The notes: generated from the sequence alone by a model not told the origin. A stretch of DNA of 25,976 nt from an uncultured Bacteroides sp. (GCA_900542985.1 UQPQ01000043.1:1-25976), one strand, 5' to 3'. Positions 7,508-17,179 are shown, counted from the first letter of the stretch. Program-made: numbers and translations.

Positions 7508-7861
7508 ATGGATTTAATTAAAATTGCAGAAGAAGCATTTGCTACTGGTAAACAACATCCTTCATTCAAAGCTGGTGACACAATCACAGTAGCATACCGT
7601 ATCGTTGAAGGTAGCAAGGAACGCGTTCAGTTGTATCGCGGTGTTGTTATCAAAATCTCAGGTCACGGTGAAAAGAAACGTTTCACTGTACGTAAAATGT
7701 CAGGAACTGTAGGTGTAGAACGTATCTTCCCTTTGGAATCTCCGGCTATCGACAGCATTACAGTTAATAAGGTTGGTAAAGTACGCCGTGCTAAATTGTA
7801 CTACTTGCGTGCTCTTACTGGTAAGAAAGCCAGAATTCAGGAAAAACGTGTTAACGCGTAA
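7508..7861 (+). CDS. rplS: Ribosomal protein L19 (bL19)
   Basis: A 117-residue protein with the bL19 hallmarks: [20 protein letters not shown] (residues 20-39), the RGVVI strand, [20 protein letters not shown], and the C-terminal [21 protein letters not shown]19 sits at the 30S-50S interface of the ribosome. Length is normal. In many bacteria rplS follows rpsP-rimM-trmD. Here it stands alone with its own promoter, an approximately 80-nt leader and a terminator, as is common in Bacteroidales. Start codon and frame are unambiguous. Confidence 0.98.
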   Translation: MDLIKIAEEAFATGKQHPSFKAGDTITVAYRIVEGSKERVQLYRGVVIKISGHGEKKRFTVRKMSGTVGVERIFPLESPAIDSITVNKVGKVRRAKLYYLRALTGKKARIQEKRVNA

Positions 7862-7884
7862 TTCCCCAAACTTATTATTCCTAC

Positions 7885-7925
7885 ATAAAAAAACTCCTGC
7901 CGTCATCGACAGGAGTTTTTTTATT
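7885..7925. terminator. Bidirectional terminator between rplS and the LolD-type ATPase gene
   Basis: AAACTCCTG (7891-7899) pairs with CAGGAGTTT (7910-7918) around a 10-nt loop. It is flanked by an A-run on the left and a T-run on the right, so it works for both converging transcripts. Confidence 0.9.
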
Positions 7926-7933
7926 TTATTACC

Positions 7934-8590
7934 TTAAAGTGAAACAACCCGGCCATCTATCAGATGAATAGTGCGGTCTGTTTTCGAAGCCAAGTCTTCG
8001 TCATGGGTTACAATTACAAAAGTCTGTCCCAACTTATCACGTAAATCGAAAAACAGACGGTGCAATTCTTCCTTATTTTGTGTATCCAAACTACCCGAAG
8101 GTTCATCGGCCAGAATGACCGAAGGATGATTAACTAAAGCACGGGCTACAGCCACACGTTGCTTCTCTCCTCCCGACAGTTCTGCCGGTTTGTGCGATAC
8201 ACGAGAAGACAATCCTAAGAAATCCAGCATTTCCATAGCCGATTTACGAGCTGTACTTGAAGAAACACCTTGAATCAAGGCAGGTATCATTACATTTTCC
8301 AATGCTGTAAACTCGGGCAATAACTGGTGAAACTGAAAGACAAAACCAATCTCCCGGTTTCGAAAAGCTGAAAGTTCCTTCTCCTTCATCCGGCTGACGT
8401 CTGTTCCGTTCAACCAGACCTGTCCGCTATCCGGTCTATCCAATGTGCCCATTATTTGCAGTAAAGTAGTCTTTCCTGCTCCACTGGGTCCCACTATACT
8501 TACAACTTCTCCTTTTTCAATCGTAAAACTTATTCCCTTCAACACCTGTAAAGAGCCGAAGTTTTTCGTAATACTTTCTAATTGTATCAT
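7934..8590 (-). CDS. lolD: LolD-type ABC transporter ATP-binding protein
   Basis: A 218-residue single ATPase domain of the MacB/LolD class. It has Walker A GPSGAGKT (34-41), Q-loop Gln86 ([18 protein letters not shown] region), signature LSGGEKQ (138-144), Walker B VILADEP (158-164) with catalytic Glu163, the SGSLD D-loop, and H-loop His196. The [16 protein letters not shown] block is typical of LolD, which powers release of lipoproteins from the inner membrane. MacB-like or FtsE-like roles are close alternatives. It is the last gene of a three-gene minus-strand operon, 4 bp after tcdA. No permease gene (LolC/LolE) is adjacent, so its membrane partner must be encoded elsewhere, a common arrangement in Bacteroides. 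Confidence 0.85.
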   Translation of the reverse strand: MIQLESITKNFGSLQVLKGISFTIEKGEVVSIVGPSGAGKTTLLQIMGTLDRPDSGQVWLNGTDVSRMKEKELSAFRNREIGFVFQFHQLLPEFTALENVMIPALIQGVSSSTARKSAMEMLDFLGLSSRVSHKPAELSGGEKQRVAVARALVNHPSVILADEPSGSLDTQNKEELHRLFFDLRDKLGQTFVIVTHDEDLASKTDRTIHLIDGRVVSL

Positions 8591-8594
8591 ATGA

Positions 8595-9317
8595 TCAGAT
8601 TTTACGAATTACATATTCAGCAAGATAACATCCAAATACCGCCGGCATATAGCTGACTGTTCCTGCTGTTGATTTCTTGTTTTGTTCATTGTCTACCAGA
8701 ATCACTGCATGTTCATCAGCCTGTTCCGTACTGAAGACAACAGGCAACTTCCGCTTCATTCCCATCTTCTGCAAGCGTTTCCGAACCGCCTTACTCAATC
8801 CGCAATGATAGGTTTCCCACAAATCGGCAAAACGTATCTGAGTGATATCCCGTTTGGCACCTGCTCCCATGCTGCTTACAATTTTAAGTCCTCGCTGAAG
8901 TGCATGATAGATAAGGTAACACTTAGGGGCAACCGTATCGATAGCATCGACAATAAAATCGAAAGAAGCACTATCCAACAACTCCGGAATAGCCTCATCC
9001 TTTAAATATACAGGCAAGACATTCAGTTCCAACTCCGGATTAATATCCTTAAACCGCTCGGCCAATACCTCTGCTTTTGGTCTTCCTAATACAGAATGAG
9101 TGGCAGGAAGCTGGCGGTTAATATTGCTGGGCTGAACCGTATCGGCATCTACAATGGTCATTTTTCCCACTCCTGCTCTGCAAATCATTTCGGCAGCATA
9201 GGCCCCTACTCCTCCCAGTCCAACAACCAGCACATGTGCCCGACGCAGACGTTCCATCTTTTCCTCTCCCAGCAACAATTCTGTACGCTGTTGCCAATCT
9301 TTCTTTATTTCACTCAT
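8595..9317 (-). CDS. tcdA: tRNA threonylcarbamoyladenosine dehydratase
   Basis: A 240-residue ThiF/MoeB/E1-like protein. The N-terminal part has the nucleotide-binding loop GLGGVG (33-38) and Asp57 (VDADTV), followed by SNINRQ (64-69), the canonical ThiF-family motif for ATP-dependent adenylation. The central block [19 protein letters not shown] (148-166) and the [20 protein letters not shown] region match the TcdA (YgdL/CsdL) branch rather than ThiF or MoeB. TcdA cyclises t6A37 of ANN-decoding tRNAs to ct6A. Length fits the family, somewhat shorter than the E. coli protein. Its ATG overlaps the antiporter stop codon by 4 bp (ATGA), and it is followed by the LolD-type gene after 4 bp. The co-transcription seems organisational rather than functional. 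Confidence 0.9.
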   Translation of the reverse strand: MSEIKKDWQQRTELLLGEEKMERLRRAHVLVVGLGGVGAYAAEMICRAGVGKMTIVDADTVQPSNINRQLPATHSVLGRPKAEVLAERFKDINPELELNVLPVYLKDEAIPELLDSASFDFIVDAIDTVAPKCYLIYHALQRGLKIVSSMGAGAKRDITQIRFADLWETYHCGLSKAVRKRLQKMGMKRKLPVVFSTEQADEHAVILVDNEQNKKSTAGTVSYMPAVFGCYLAEYVIRKI

Positions 9318-11461
9318 GAATTTTTCTTAAACCATTTATAAAACCAGTTACCTACTTTATCATAATACTGAGTTTCAGCCCATCCACGCGGATCGGAGAA
9401 AGAAAGGCTCTCGTTCGGATCTCCTTTCTGTTCCGGATAAAGCACCATGATACTGTTGTTATTAAAATATCTGGAAATCTGAGTCGGCAATTTTTCGAAA
9501 GCCGAATCATAAGAAATGGAGCCACGACGTGCACTGACAATAACCAACAGATGATCATAGTTCACTTGTCCGGTCAGAATCAACAAGTCATCCCAGTTTT
9601 CCAACTCAGAGAAAACAGCTCTTGTTTCTTTATGCTTCTGTTGAATATAACCTTTGATATACCCCAATGTACGGGCTTGCGCATAAAAATGTACACGGCA
9701 TCCCAACTGTCCGCTCATTCTACACATATGAGTAATCCACTTCATAAAGCCATGCTCAAACTCAGCTTTCGGAGGTACAGCTACAATGATACGCCTCAAC
9801 GTATTCACAGGAATAAGGAAGCGGGCTACCATCACCTGCAAATAAGTATTCTTCAACAAATTTTCCGTCAAACTTCCGAAAAAAGAGTCAACAATACTCA
9901 CCTTATAATGCAAACCAATGATGATATTGGTCGCTTCATGTTCTTTAGCTGCATGCAGGATTCCTGTTGTAATATTTAAATCGAAACGGCTGACTGTTTT
10001 CAAGTCCACATTTGCAGAGGCTGTAATCTGCGCCGCACGCTCCAGATTACGTTTTCCCCTCATCTCCTGTTTGACAGCCGAGTCACTATTATCATTAATT
10101 ACACTCAAAGCAACCAGATTGTTGTTCATTTTACCATCCCGTACCACCAATCCGAGATTCATCAAATTTTCTACAGTTTCCGGATTGGCAACCGGTATGA
10201 GGAAACATTCCTTCTCCTGTTTTTTTTCATCGGTTACAGCCGCATCATCCATAGCAATACGTTTCGCTGCATGTTCCGTAATGAAAGAACTAACTACACA
10301 AGTTACCAGTATAAGCAGAATTGTTCCATTCAGCACATCTTCATTCAGCAAGCGTTCGCCCGAAGGAAGAATAATATTATATCCGACCAACACTGCAGCC
10401 AGTGTAGCAGCAGCCTGAGCATTACTCAATCCAAACATCAGTTCACGTTCCAATGCCCGCATCTTATAAATCTTCTGTGTAAGCCATGAAGCAATCCACT
10501 TTCCTAGCAGAGCCACCACAATCATTACCACAGCTACTTTAACCGAGTCGATATGTCCAAATAAAACGTTGACATTAATCAACATCCCCACGCCAATAAG
10601 GAAATAAGGAATAAACAAGGCATTTCCGACAAACTCCAGATGACTCATCAAAGGAGAAACATGAGGTATCAGACGATTCAATACCAAACCAGCCAAAAAG
10701 GCTCCCAAGATTCCCTCCATACCGACAAACTCCATCAGACCGGCTCCAAGGAAAACCATGGCCATCACAAAGATATATTGCACTACATTGTCACTGTAAC
10801 GACGGAAAAACCAACGTCCGATACGGGGGAAGGTAAACATAATAACCGCACTGAGCACAACGACTTTCAATACCAGCCATATCCAGAACATTTCGGAAGT
10901 CTCACCTTTATACATACCTCCAATCACAGCCAGCACTAACAAAGTCAGCGTATCAGTGACCGCCGTACCTCCTACAGCTATGCTGACAGCCCTTTGCCTG
11001 TTAATACCGTAGCGAATCACAATCGGATAAGCAATCAAGGTATGTGAAGCATACATACTGGCCAGCAGCACAGAAGTCATCAAACCGTAGTTCAGCAGGT
11101 TCAGGTTTGTCCAGATACCTATACCCAATGGAAAGATAAAAGCCAGCAATCCCAAGACCGTAGCCTTAACACGGATGCTCTTAAAATCTTCCATATTCAT
11201 TTCCAGACCAGCCAGAAACATGATATAATACAACCCTACCTTACCGAACAATTCAAAACTACTGTCGCGTGCCAGGATATTGAACCCATGCTCCCCTACT
11301 ACCACACCGGCCAGAATCATACCGATAATATGCGGAATGCGAAGCCGTTCCAGTACTATCGGCGCAAACAAAATGATGACCAATACCAAAAAGAATATCC
11401 ATGTAGGATCTGTAATAGGAAAACTTATATCAAAATTCATCAAATCGAACAGTTCTTTCAT
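9314..11461 (-). CDS. CPA2-family cation:proton antiporter with C-terminal universal-stress-like domains
   Basis: A 715-residue inner-membrane protein. Residues about 20-400 hold roughly 12-13 hydrophobic segments of the Na+/H+ exchanger fold (PF00999). Family marks include RIPHIIGMILAG (41-52), FLAGLEMNMEDF (82-93), GGTAVTDTLTLL (164-175) and FLIGVGM (287-293). Residues about 418-677 are cytoplasmic and read as two consecutive universal stress protein-like folds: HAAKEHEATNIIIGLH (503-518) belongs to the first, RRIIVAVPPKAE (556-567) starts the second, and LLVIVSARRGSISYDSAF (638-655) lies inside it. Such antiporters exchange Na+ or K+ for protons, and the C-terminal region probably senses nucleotide or pH. 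Met8 is a possible alternative start. It is first in the operon, and its stop overlaps the tcdA start. Confidence 0.88.
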   Translation of the reverse strand: MKELFDLMNFDISFPITDPTWIFFLVLVIILFAPIVLERLRIPHIIGMILAGVVVGEHGFNILARDSSFELFGKVGLYYIMFLAGLEMNMEDFKSIRVKATVLGLLAFIFPLGIGIWTNLNLLNYGLMTSVLLASMYASHTLIAYPIVIRYGINRQRAVSIAVGGTAVTDTLTLLVLAVIGGMYKGETSEMFWIWLVLKVVVLSAVIMFTFPRIGRWFFRRYSDNVVQYIFVMAMVFLGAGLMEFVGMEGILGAFLAGLVLNRLIPHVSPLMSHLEFVGNALFIPYFLIGVGMLINVNVLFGHIDSVKVAVVMIVVALLGKWIASWLTQKIYKMRALERELMFGLSNAQAAATLAAVLVGYNIILPSGERLLNEDVLNGTILLILVTCVVSSFITEHAAKRIAMDDAAVTDEKKQEKECFLIPVANPETVENLMNLGLVVRDGKMNNNLVALSVINDNSDSAVKQEMRGKRNLERAAQITASANVDLKTVSRFDLNITTGILHAAKEHEATNIIIGLHYKVSIVDSFFGSLTENLLKNTYLQVMVARFLIPVNTLRRIIVAVPPKAEFEHGFMKWITHMCRMSGQLGCRVHFYAQARTLGYIKGYIQQKHKETRAVFSELENWDDLLILTGQVNYDHLLVIVSARRGSISYDSAFEKLPTQISRYFNNNSIMVLYPEQKGDPNESLSFSDPRGWAETQYYDKVGNWFYKWFKKNS

Positions 11462-11491
11462 AAAACAGATAAGCTATTTTCATTTTAACAA

Positions 11492-11499
11492 CAAAATTA
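11492..11499 (-). promoter_or_regulatory. -7 element of the antiporter operon promoter
   Basis: On the minus strand TAATTTTG (11499-11492) matches TAnnTTTG, 30 bp before the ATG. No TTG lies at the -33 distance. Confidence 0.5.
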
Positions 11500-11542
11500 C
11501 AAAAAACTTCCCATTTCACCGAGTTTATATTTAATAATGTCT

Positions 11543-11550
11543 TATTTTTG
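11543..11550 (+). promoter_or_regulatory. -7 element of the asd promoter
   Basis: TATTTTTG matches TAnnTTTG and predicts a leader of about 105 nt before the asd ATG at 11664. No clear -33 TTG is present. Confidence 0.5.
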
Positions 11551-11663
11551 CAGTCAGTTAGAGAATTGCAACATTTTGCATTACAAAAAAGCAATATAAC
11601 ATTACATAAAGTCCGATAACTGGATAAAGAACTAACATTAATCAGAAAATAAAAACGAAGAAA

Positions 11664-12674
11664 ATGAAAGTAGCAATTGTTGGTGCGAGCGGAGCCGTAG
11701 GTCAAGAATTCCTGCGTGTGCTCGAAGAAAGAAACTTCCCTGTCGATGAATTAGTATTGTTCGGTTCTACACGTAGTGCCGGAAAGAAGTACACATTCCG
11801 TGGAAAAGAGATTGAAGTGAAACTTCTGCAGCACAACGATGACTTTAAAGGTGTAGACATTGCCTTTACTTCTGCAGGTGCAGGAACTTCTAAAGAATTT
11901 GCTGATACTATCACCAAGTATGGTGCAGTAATGATCGACAATTCAAGTGCGTTCCGTATGGATAACGATATTCCATTGGTAGTACCTGAAGTAAACGCTG
12001 AAGATGCACTGAACCGTCCGAGAGGTATTATTGCCAACCCGAACTGTACTACTATTCAGATGGTTGTAGCACTGAAAGCTATCGAAAACCTGACACACAT
12101 CAAACGTGTACACGTATCTACTTATCAGGCTGCCAGTGGTGCCGGTGCAGCTGCTATGGACGAATTGTACGAACAATATCGTCAGGTATTGGCAGGAGAG
12201 CCTGTAAAAGTAGAAAAATTTGCTTATCAGTTGGCCTTCAACCTGATTCCTCAGATTGACGTATTTACTGAAAACGGATATACAAAAGAAGAAATGAAAA
12301 TGTACAACGAAACACGGAAAATCATGCACTCTGATGTACAGGTAAGTGCTACTTGTGTACGTGTACCTGCTCTTCGCTCTCATTCAGAAAGCATCTGGAT
12401 TGAAACAGAACGTCCGGTATCTGTAGAAGAAGCACGCAAGGCTTTCGAAGAAGGAGAAGGACTGATTCTGATGGACAACCCAGAAAAGAAAGAATATCCG
12501 ATGCCATTGTTCCTTGCAGGAAAAGATCCTGTATATGTAGGACGTATCCGTAAAGACCTGGCAAACGAAAACGGATTGACTTTCTGGATTGTAGGTGACC
12601 AGATTAAGAAGGGAGCAGCCTTGAATGCTGTACAAATCGCAGAATATCTTATCAAAGTAAAGAATATCGGATAA
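11664..12674 (+). CDS. asd: Aspartate-semialdehyde dehydrogenase
   Basis: A 336-residue NADP-dependent enzyme that reduces beta-aspartyl phosphate to aspartate semialdehyde, the branch point to diaminopimelate/lysine, threonine and methionine. It opens with the Rossmann motif GASGAVG (7-13). The active-site Cys128 lies in NPNCTTIQ (126-132), and the acid/base His240 lies in [20 protein letters not shown] (35-41) binds the cofactor phosphate, and DNSSAFRM (92-99) is conserved. Length is typical. The ATG follows the A-rich leader AACGAAGAAA. It is monocistronic, divergent from the antiporter operon, and followed by a repeat block rather than an ordinary terminator. Confidence 0.97.
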   Translation: MKVAIVGASGAVGQEFLRVLEERNFPVDELVLFGSTRSAGKKYTFRGKEIEVKLLQHNDDFKGVDIAFTSAGAGTSKEFADTITKYGAVMIDNSSAFRMDNDIPLVVPEVNAEDALNRPRGIIANPNCTTIQMVVALKAIENLTHIKRVHVSTYQAASGAGAAAMDELYEQYRQVLAGEPVKVEKFAYQLAFNLIPQIDVFTENGYTKEEMKMYNETRKIMHSDVQVSATCVRVPALRSHSESIWIETERPVSVEEARKAFEEGEGLILMDNPEKKEYPMPLFLAGKDPVYVGRIRKDLANENGLTFWIVGDQIKKGAALNAVQIAEYLIKVKNIG

Positions 12675-12695
12675 GTTGAATCCGGTTATCACAGG

Positions 12696-12783
12696 CGTCC
12701 CACGGCAGTGGGACGGTCGTACCATTGTAATGAGACACCCGTCTCCTTGTAGTGGGACGATCGTCTCCTTGCAGTGGGACGCT
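12696..12783. repeat. Four tandem 22-bp imperfect palindromes
   Basis: Units at 12696-12717, 12718-12739, 12740-12761 and 12762-12783 are exactly 22 bp each. The first has GTCCCAC and GTGGGAC arms around GGCA. The third and fourth keep GTGGGAC but replace the left arm with GTCTCCT. The second is the most diverged (GTACCATTGTAATGAGAC). The block begins 22 bp after the asd stop codon and can fold into hairpins. It may end the asd transcript, but no T-run follows. Confidence 0.85.
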
Positions 12784-12839
12784 TCTTGTATACAGTTCCT
12801 TTTACTCTTTCCATTACATAAAATCCTCATAAATTAGGA

Positions 12840-12870
12840 TTGCACGTTTCACTTGTTCGCACTTACTTTG
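12840..12870 (+). promoter_or_regulatory. Promoter of the TonB-dependent receptor gene
   Basis: TTG (12840-12842), a 20-bp spacer and TTACTTTG (12863-12870; one mismatch to TAnnTTTG). It overlaps the upstream in-frame ATG at 12840, which therefore would not be in the transcript. This favours the start at 12912. Confidence 0.6.
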
Positions 12871-12911
12871 CAACCGAATTTAAAAACAGTATTAACAGAT
12901 ACAATACGAGG

Positions 12912-15302
12912 ATGAAAAAAAGTGCTTTATTGCTCACACTCACAACTGTAGCAAGTGCTGCAATGGCAGCAAACGAAACAGGCTATGTACCTGAAAGCAA
13001 AGATACCACCAAAGTGATAGACATTGAAGAAGTAGTGGTAATTGCTACTCCCAAAGAAAACAACCGCCTCCGTCAACAGGCTTTATCGTCTACTTCATTT
13101 TCTCAGAATGAAATGAGAAACAATGCAGTGACCTCCATCAAATCCATTTCCGGACTGGTGCCTAACCTGTTCATCCCCGATTATGGTTCAAAGCTGACCA
13201 CTTCTGTTTATGTACGTGGAATCGGCTCACGTATCAATACTCCAGCAATCGGATTGTATGTAGACAATATTCCTTTTATTGACAAGTCGGCTTTCGATTT
13301 CAACTATTCAGACATCGAACGTATCGATGTAATGAGAGGTCCTCAAGGTACACTTTATGGTAGAAATACCATGGGCGGACTGATTCGTGTCTTTACCAAA
13401 TCACCTTTCACTTATCAGGGAACAGATGTACGGCTCAGTGCAGCCACATATAATGACTACAAAGCATCGCTTACACATTATCACCGTATTTCTTCGCAGT
13501 TTGCCTTTTCGGCCGGATTCTTTTACCAGCACAATGGAGGGTTCTTCAAAAACAGTTACAACGGCAAACGCATTGACACCGATGACGAATTCGGAGGACG
13601 CATCCGTGCCATCTATCTGCCTACTGAAAACTTGAAACTGGACTTCACCCTTAACTACGAATACACCAATCAAGGTGGATATCCATATATGTATACCGGA
13701 AAAACCAGCGGAGAGGAAGATCGTGCAGAATATATCAACCAGATTTCCTACAACCACGAATGTGGATACAAACGTAATCTTCTGAATGCCGGAATGAACC
13801 TTTCTTACCAGGCAAACAATTTTATACTGAGCAGTTCTACCGGTGTACAGTATCTGTACGACCAGATGAATCTTGACCAGGATTTTACAGAGCTGGATAT
13901 TTACACCATGATGCAGAAGCAGAATTCCAAAACACTGACAGAAGAACTGGTGCTGAAATCGAAAGCCGGACAACGCTGGCAGTGGACTACCGGTATAAGC
14001 GGATTCTATCAGTGGCTGACTACCGACGCTCCTGTAACCTTCCAGCAGGATGGAGTAAAAAGTATGATTGAAGATAATGTAAACAGCATCTTTCCAAGTG
14101 GCTCTCCGATGATGCCTACCATGCATCTGACTGTGAACAATCCTACTATGCCGGTACCGGGAAGCTACGATACTCCTATTTTGAACGGAGCCATCTACCA
14201 CCAATCTACACTGAACGATCTACTGGTAGAGGGTCTGTCTGTAACAGCCGGTCTGCGTTTGGATTATGAAAAGATAAAGATGAGTTACAATGCACATAGT
14301 GCCATGAACTTTGACTTCTTATTCAAAATGGGCCCTATGCAGATGGAAAGTAAAAATCTGGATGCACTTTCATCATTTACAGGAAAAGAGTCGACCGACT
14401 ACCTGCAGTTACTACCTAAATTCACGATACAATATGCCTGGAACAAGCAGAATAATGTATACGTAACTGCCACCAAAGGATACCGTTCCGGAGGATACAA
14501 CATACAGATGTTCTCGGATTTAATTCAAGGTTCTCTGAAAAATGCCATGCTCGATGCACTGGCTCAAGATCCGAACTTCAGTAAGTTTGCCAGCATGTTC
14601 GAAAAGTACAAAGACCAGCCGGCCAACGTCAGTGAAACGGTTCTTTACAAGCCAGAGTATTCCTGGAACTATGAAGTGGGAACTCACCTCACCCTATTCG
14701 ACGGTAAACTACAGGCAGATTTGGCTGCTTTCTATATGGATACACGCGACCAGCAGATTTCACGCTTTTCGGAAAACGGTTTAGGACGAATCACTGTCAA
14801 TGCGGGAAAGAGCCGTAGCATAGGTGCCGAAGCCTCTTTACGTGCACAACTCACGGATGCATGGAGCCTGAATGGTAACTACGGATACACGTACGCAACC
14901 TTTACCGATTATGAAACGAATGAAAAGGCAGGAAAAGAAATAGTAAAAATAAGCTATAATGGTCACTACGTACCCTTCGTGCCGAAACATACCTTCAGTG
15001 TAGGAACACAATATATATGGACATTGCGTAAGAACAGCATACTCGACAATATCACGTTCAATGCTAATTATAAAGCAGCAGGACGTATTTATTGGACAGA
15101 AAAAAATGATGCCAGCCAATCTCTTTACGGCACACTGAATGGCCGTATCAGCCTCAACAAAGGAAATGGCCAGATAGGATTTTGGGTAAACAACGCACTG
15201 AATACCGACTATCAGGCATTCTACTTCGAAACAATGAGTCGTGGGTTTGCACAAATGGGACGTCCGGTACAGGTTGGAGTAGATATCCGCTGCCGTTTCT
15301 AA
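12912..15302 (+). CDS. TonB-dependent outer-membrane receptor (orphan, no SusD partner)
   Basis: Starting at 12912 (after ACGAGG) gives 796 residues. MKKSALLLTLTTVASAAMA (1-19) is the signal peptide. A TonB-box-like segment EEVVVIAT (39-46) follows, then a plug domain (about 50-165) with VYVRGIG (99-105), DIERIDVMRGPQGTLYGRNT (134-153) and GGLIRVFTK. A 22-stranded barrel ends with the C-terminal Phe of VDIRCRF. The frame stays open to an upstream ATG at 12840, but that codon lies in the promoter. It lacks the CarboxypepD-like N-terminal extension of SusC proteins, and no susD is adjacent. That argues for iron, haem, cobalamin or another small ligand rather than a glycan. The ligand cannot be read from sequence. 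It is monocistronic with a strong terminator after it. Confidence 0.92.
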   Translation: MKKSALLLTLTTVASAAMAANETGYVPESKDTTKVIDIEEVVVIATPKENNRLRQQALSSTSFSQNEMRNNAVTSIKSISGLVPNLFIPDYGSKLTTSVYVRGIGSRINTPAIGLYVDNIPFIDKSAFDFNYSDIERIDVMRGPQGTLYGRNTMGGLIRVFTKSPFTYQGTDVRLSAATYNDYKASLTHYHRISSQFAFSAGFFYQHNGGFFKNSYNGKRIDTDDEFGGRIRAIYLPTENLKLDFTLNYEYTNQGGYPYMYTGKTSGEEDRAEYINQISYNHECGYKRNLLNAGMNLSYQANNFILSSSTGVQYLYDQMNLDQDFTELDIYTMMQKQNSKTLTEELVLKSKAGQRWQWTTGISGFYQWLTTDAPVTFQQDGVKSMIEDNVNSIFPSGSPMMPTMHLTVNNPTMPVPGSYDTPILNGAIYHQSTLNDLLVEGLSVTAGLRLDYEKIKMSYNAHSAMNFDFLFKMGPMQMESKNLDALSSFTGKESTDYLQLLPKFTIQYAWNKQNNVYVTATKGYRSGGYNIQMFSDLIQGSLKNAMLDALAQDPNFSKFASMFEKYKDQPANVSETVLYKPEYSWNYEVGTHLTLFDGKLQADLAAFYMDTRDQQISRFSENGLGRITVNAGKSRSIGAEASLRAQLTDAWSLNGNYGYTYATFTDYETNEKAGKEIVKISYNGHYVPFVPKHTFSVGTQYIWTLRKNSILDNITFNANYKAAGRIYWTEKNDASQSLYGTLNGRISLNKGNGQIGFWVNNALNTDYQAFYFETMSRGFAQMGRPVQVGVDIRCRF

Positions 15303-15331
15303 AACAGACTTAATCACACTCTCTATATCCT

Positions 15332-15376
15332 ATCCGGTACAAAGAAAAAACTTTCTTTCTGTACCGGATTCTTTTT
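15332..15376 (+). terminator. Intrinsic terminator of the TonB-dependent receptor gene
   Basis: ATCCGGTACA (15332-15341) pairs with TGTACCGGAT (15360-15369). The AAAGAAA/TTTCTTT inner arms extend the stem, and TTCTTTTTT follows. Confidence 0.9.
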
Positions 15377-15419
15377 TAAAAGAAAATCCGCTATCCGGAA
15401 AGAAACCGGATAGCGGATT
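15377..15419 (-). terminator. Intrinsic terminator of the YidE-type transporter gene
   Basis: AATCCGCTATCCGG (15385-15398) is perfectly complementary to CCGGATAGCGGATT (15406-15419) around a 7-nt loop. On the minus strand it is followed by TTTTCTTTT. It lies back to back with the preceding plus-strand terminator. Confidence 0.88.
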
Positions 15420-15441
15420 ATTAATTATCTGATAAAAAGAA

Positions 15442-17124
15442 TTATCCTGCCATAAACAGAATCAGCAATTGCGCGGTAAGAATACGCAAGAACATAGTCA
15501 ACGGATATACAGTAGAATATCCTACAGCCGGAGCGTCATTACCTGAAATCTGATTCGCGTAAGCCAATGCAGGAGGGTCTGTATTGCTACCAGCAATCAA
15601 TCCCATCAATGTATAATAGTTCAGTTTATGACGCCAGCGAGCCACCATTCCGATAATCAGCAATGGGATAACTGTAATAAGGAAACCAATACCTACATAC
15701 AACATACCATCGCCTTCTACAACCATCTGCACGAAGTTTTCTCCTGCTTTAATACCTACACTGGCAAGGAACAAAACCAATCCCACTTCTCGCAGCATCA
15801 AATTGGCACTCATTGTTGTATAAGTTACCAGTTTTACCTTGTGTCCGAAACGACCTATCAAAATAGAAATAATCAATGGTCCTCCTGCCAGACCCAGTTT
15901 AACCGGAGTCGGTATTCCAGGGAATGCAATAGGAAGACTACCAAACAGAATACCAACCAGAATACCTACGAAAATGGTTACGATATTCGGATGATCCAGA
16001 CGTTTTAACTGATTACCTAACAGTTCTGCCACACGTTCAATTGCATCCTGAGGACCTACCACCATCACACGGTCACCCACCTGCAAAGTCAGTTGACGAG
16101 CCGCAAACAAGTCCATACCCGAACGGTTTACACGAGTCACGTTTACACCATACATGCTACTGAAATGCAGTTCTCCCAAGGTCTTACCGTTAATAGACGG
16201 CTGAGTAACAAGAATACGGCGTGATACCATCGGCTTATCCTGCTTACTCTGCTTGTCCCAGTCTACCCCGTCGATTTTGGGACCAATAAACGCCTGAATA
16301 GCTTCAGAATCGTCCTCGGCACAGACAATGTTCATTTCATCTCCCAAACGTAATACCGTATCAGCATTCGGCACATATACATGTCCGTCCTGAAGAATAC
16401 GGGAACAAACGAAATCACGAGCCAGGAAGTTTTGTACCTGAGACATTTTCTTTCCACTCAAAGCCTCATTCTGTACCTTCAATACAATGTGATAAGGCTT
16501 CAGGTGAGGATTAGCTTCCTCCTCCTTTTGGATATCCTCTGCTTCTTTCTGCATATTTACTCTACATATATAACGTATAGCAATCAAGGAAAGAATAATA
16601 CCCATTACACCCAACGGGTACGCACAAGCATATCCCATCGCAATTTCCGGTCCCTGATAATGCAGCTGTTGGAGAGCTTCGTTCGCAGCACCCAAACCAG
16701 GAGTATTGGTAACTGCCCCACAAAGGATACCCACCATCATCGGAATATCAACCCGACCTTGCAGCGCATAATATAATACTAATGCAACCACAATATTCAG
16801 GGCTACGATTCCCACAGCCAGCATGTTCATGGTTATTCCCCCTTTCTTAAAAGAAGAAAAGAAAGAAGGTCCCACTTGCAGACCAATACAAAAAACAAAT
16901 AAAATTAATCCAAAGTCTTGTACGAAAGATAAAATAGCCGGATTACCGGTAAATCCGAAGTGTCCGGCCAAGATTCCAACAAACAAGACAAAAGTAACCC
17001 CTAATGAGATTCCAAAAAGCTTAATCTTTCCTAAAAGGACTCCAGCCGCAATCACAAAGGCATAAAGTGCCACTATATGCGCGATGGAGTTAGGGTTTGT
17101 CAATAAATCTTGTAGCCAATTCAT
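15442..17124 (-). CDS. AspT/YidE/YbjL-type putative transporter with two TrkA-C domains
   Basis: A 560-residue inner-membrane protein from the Met at 17124. The frame is open to 17175, but those codons overlap the promoter. It is built as two membrane halves (about 14-190 and 380-560) flanking two cytoplasmic TrkA-C/RCK-C domains (about 205-285 and 298-372). The duplicated substrate motif of this antiporter family is visible as [12 protein letters not shown] (137-148) in the first half and [13 protein letters not shown] in the second. AspT itself swaps aspartate for alanine. YidE and YbjL relatives are mostly uncharacterised, and the Bacteroides substrate is unknown. It is monocistronic with its own terminator, divergent from mutAB. 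Confidence 0.88.
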   Translation of the reverse strand: MNWLQDLLTNPNSIAHIVALYAFVIAAGVLLGKIKLFGISLGVTFVLFVGILAGHFGFTGNPAILSFVQDFGLILFVFCIGLQVGPSFFSSFKKGGITMNMLAVGIVALNIVVALVLYYALQGRVDIPMMVGILCGAVTNTPGLGAANEALQQLHYQGPEIAMGYACAYPLGVMGIILSLIAIRYICRVNMQKEAEDIQKEEEANPHLKPYHIVLKVQNEALSGKKMSQVQNFLARDFVCSRILQDGHVYVPNADTVLRLGDEMNIVCAEDDSEAIQAFIGPKIDGVDWDKQSKQDKPMVSRRILVTQPSINGKTLGELHFSSMYGVNVTRVNRSGMDLFAARQLTLQVGDRVMVVGPQDAIERVAELLGNQLKRLDHPNIVTIFVGILVGILFGSLPIAFPGIPTPVKLGLAGGPLIISILIGRFGHKVKLVTYTTMSANLMLREVGLVLFLASVGIKAGENFVQMVVEGDGMLYVGIGFLITVIPLLIIGMVARWRHKLNYYTLMGLIAGSNTDPPALAYANQISGNDAPAVGYSTVYPLTMFLRILTAQLLILFMAG

Positions 17125-17148
17125 AATATTAAATTCTAAATTTTGCGA

Positions 17149-17179
17149 CAAATGTAGACAAATAAAAAGAATCAATCAA
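17149..17179 (-). promoter_or_regulatory. Promoter of the YidE-type transporter gene
   Basis: On the minus strand TTG (17179-17177), a 20-bp spacer and TACATTTG (17156-17149) match the Bacteroidetes pattern exactly. It lies over the upstream in-frame ATG at 17175 and so supports translation from 17124. Confidence 0.75.

Noticed and set aside
12696..12783. Possible CRISPR array or integron attC sites.
   Set aside because: The 22-bp period leaves no spacer, and there is no integrase or cas gene. Tandem palindromes describe it better.
12912..17124. Idea that the TonB receptor and YidE-type transporter form a corrinoid uptake locus feeding the B12-dependent mutase next door.
   Set aside because: The genes are on opposite strands with separate terminators and promoters, no B12 box is seen in the leaders, and nothing in the receptor sequence fixes a corrinoid ligand.
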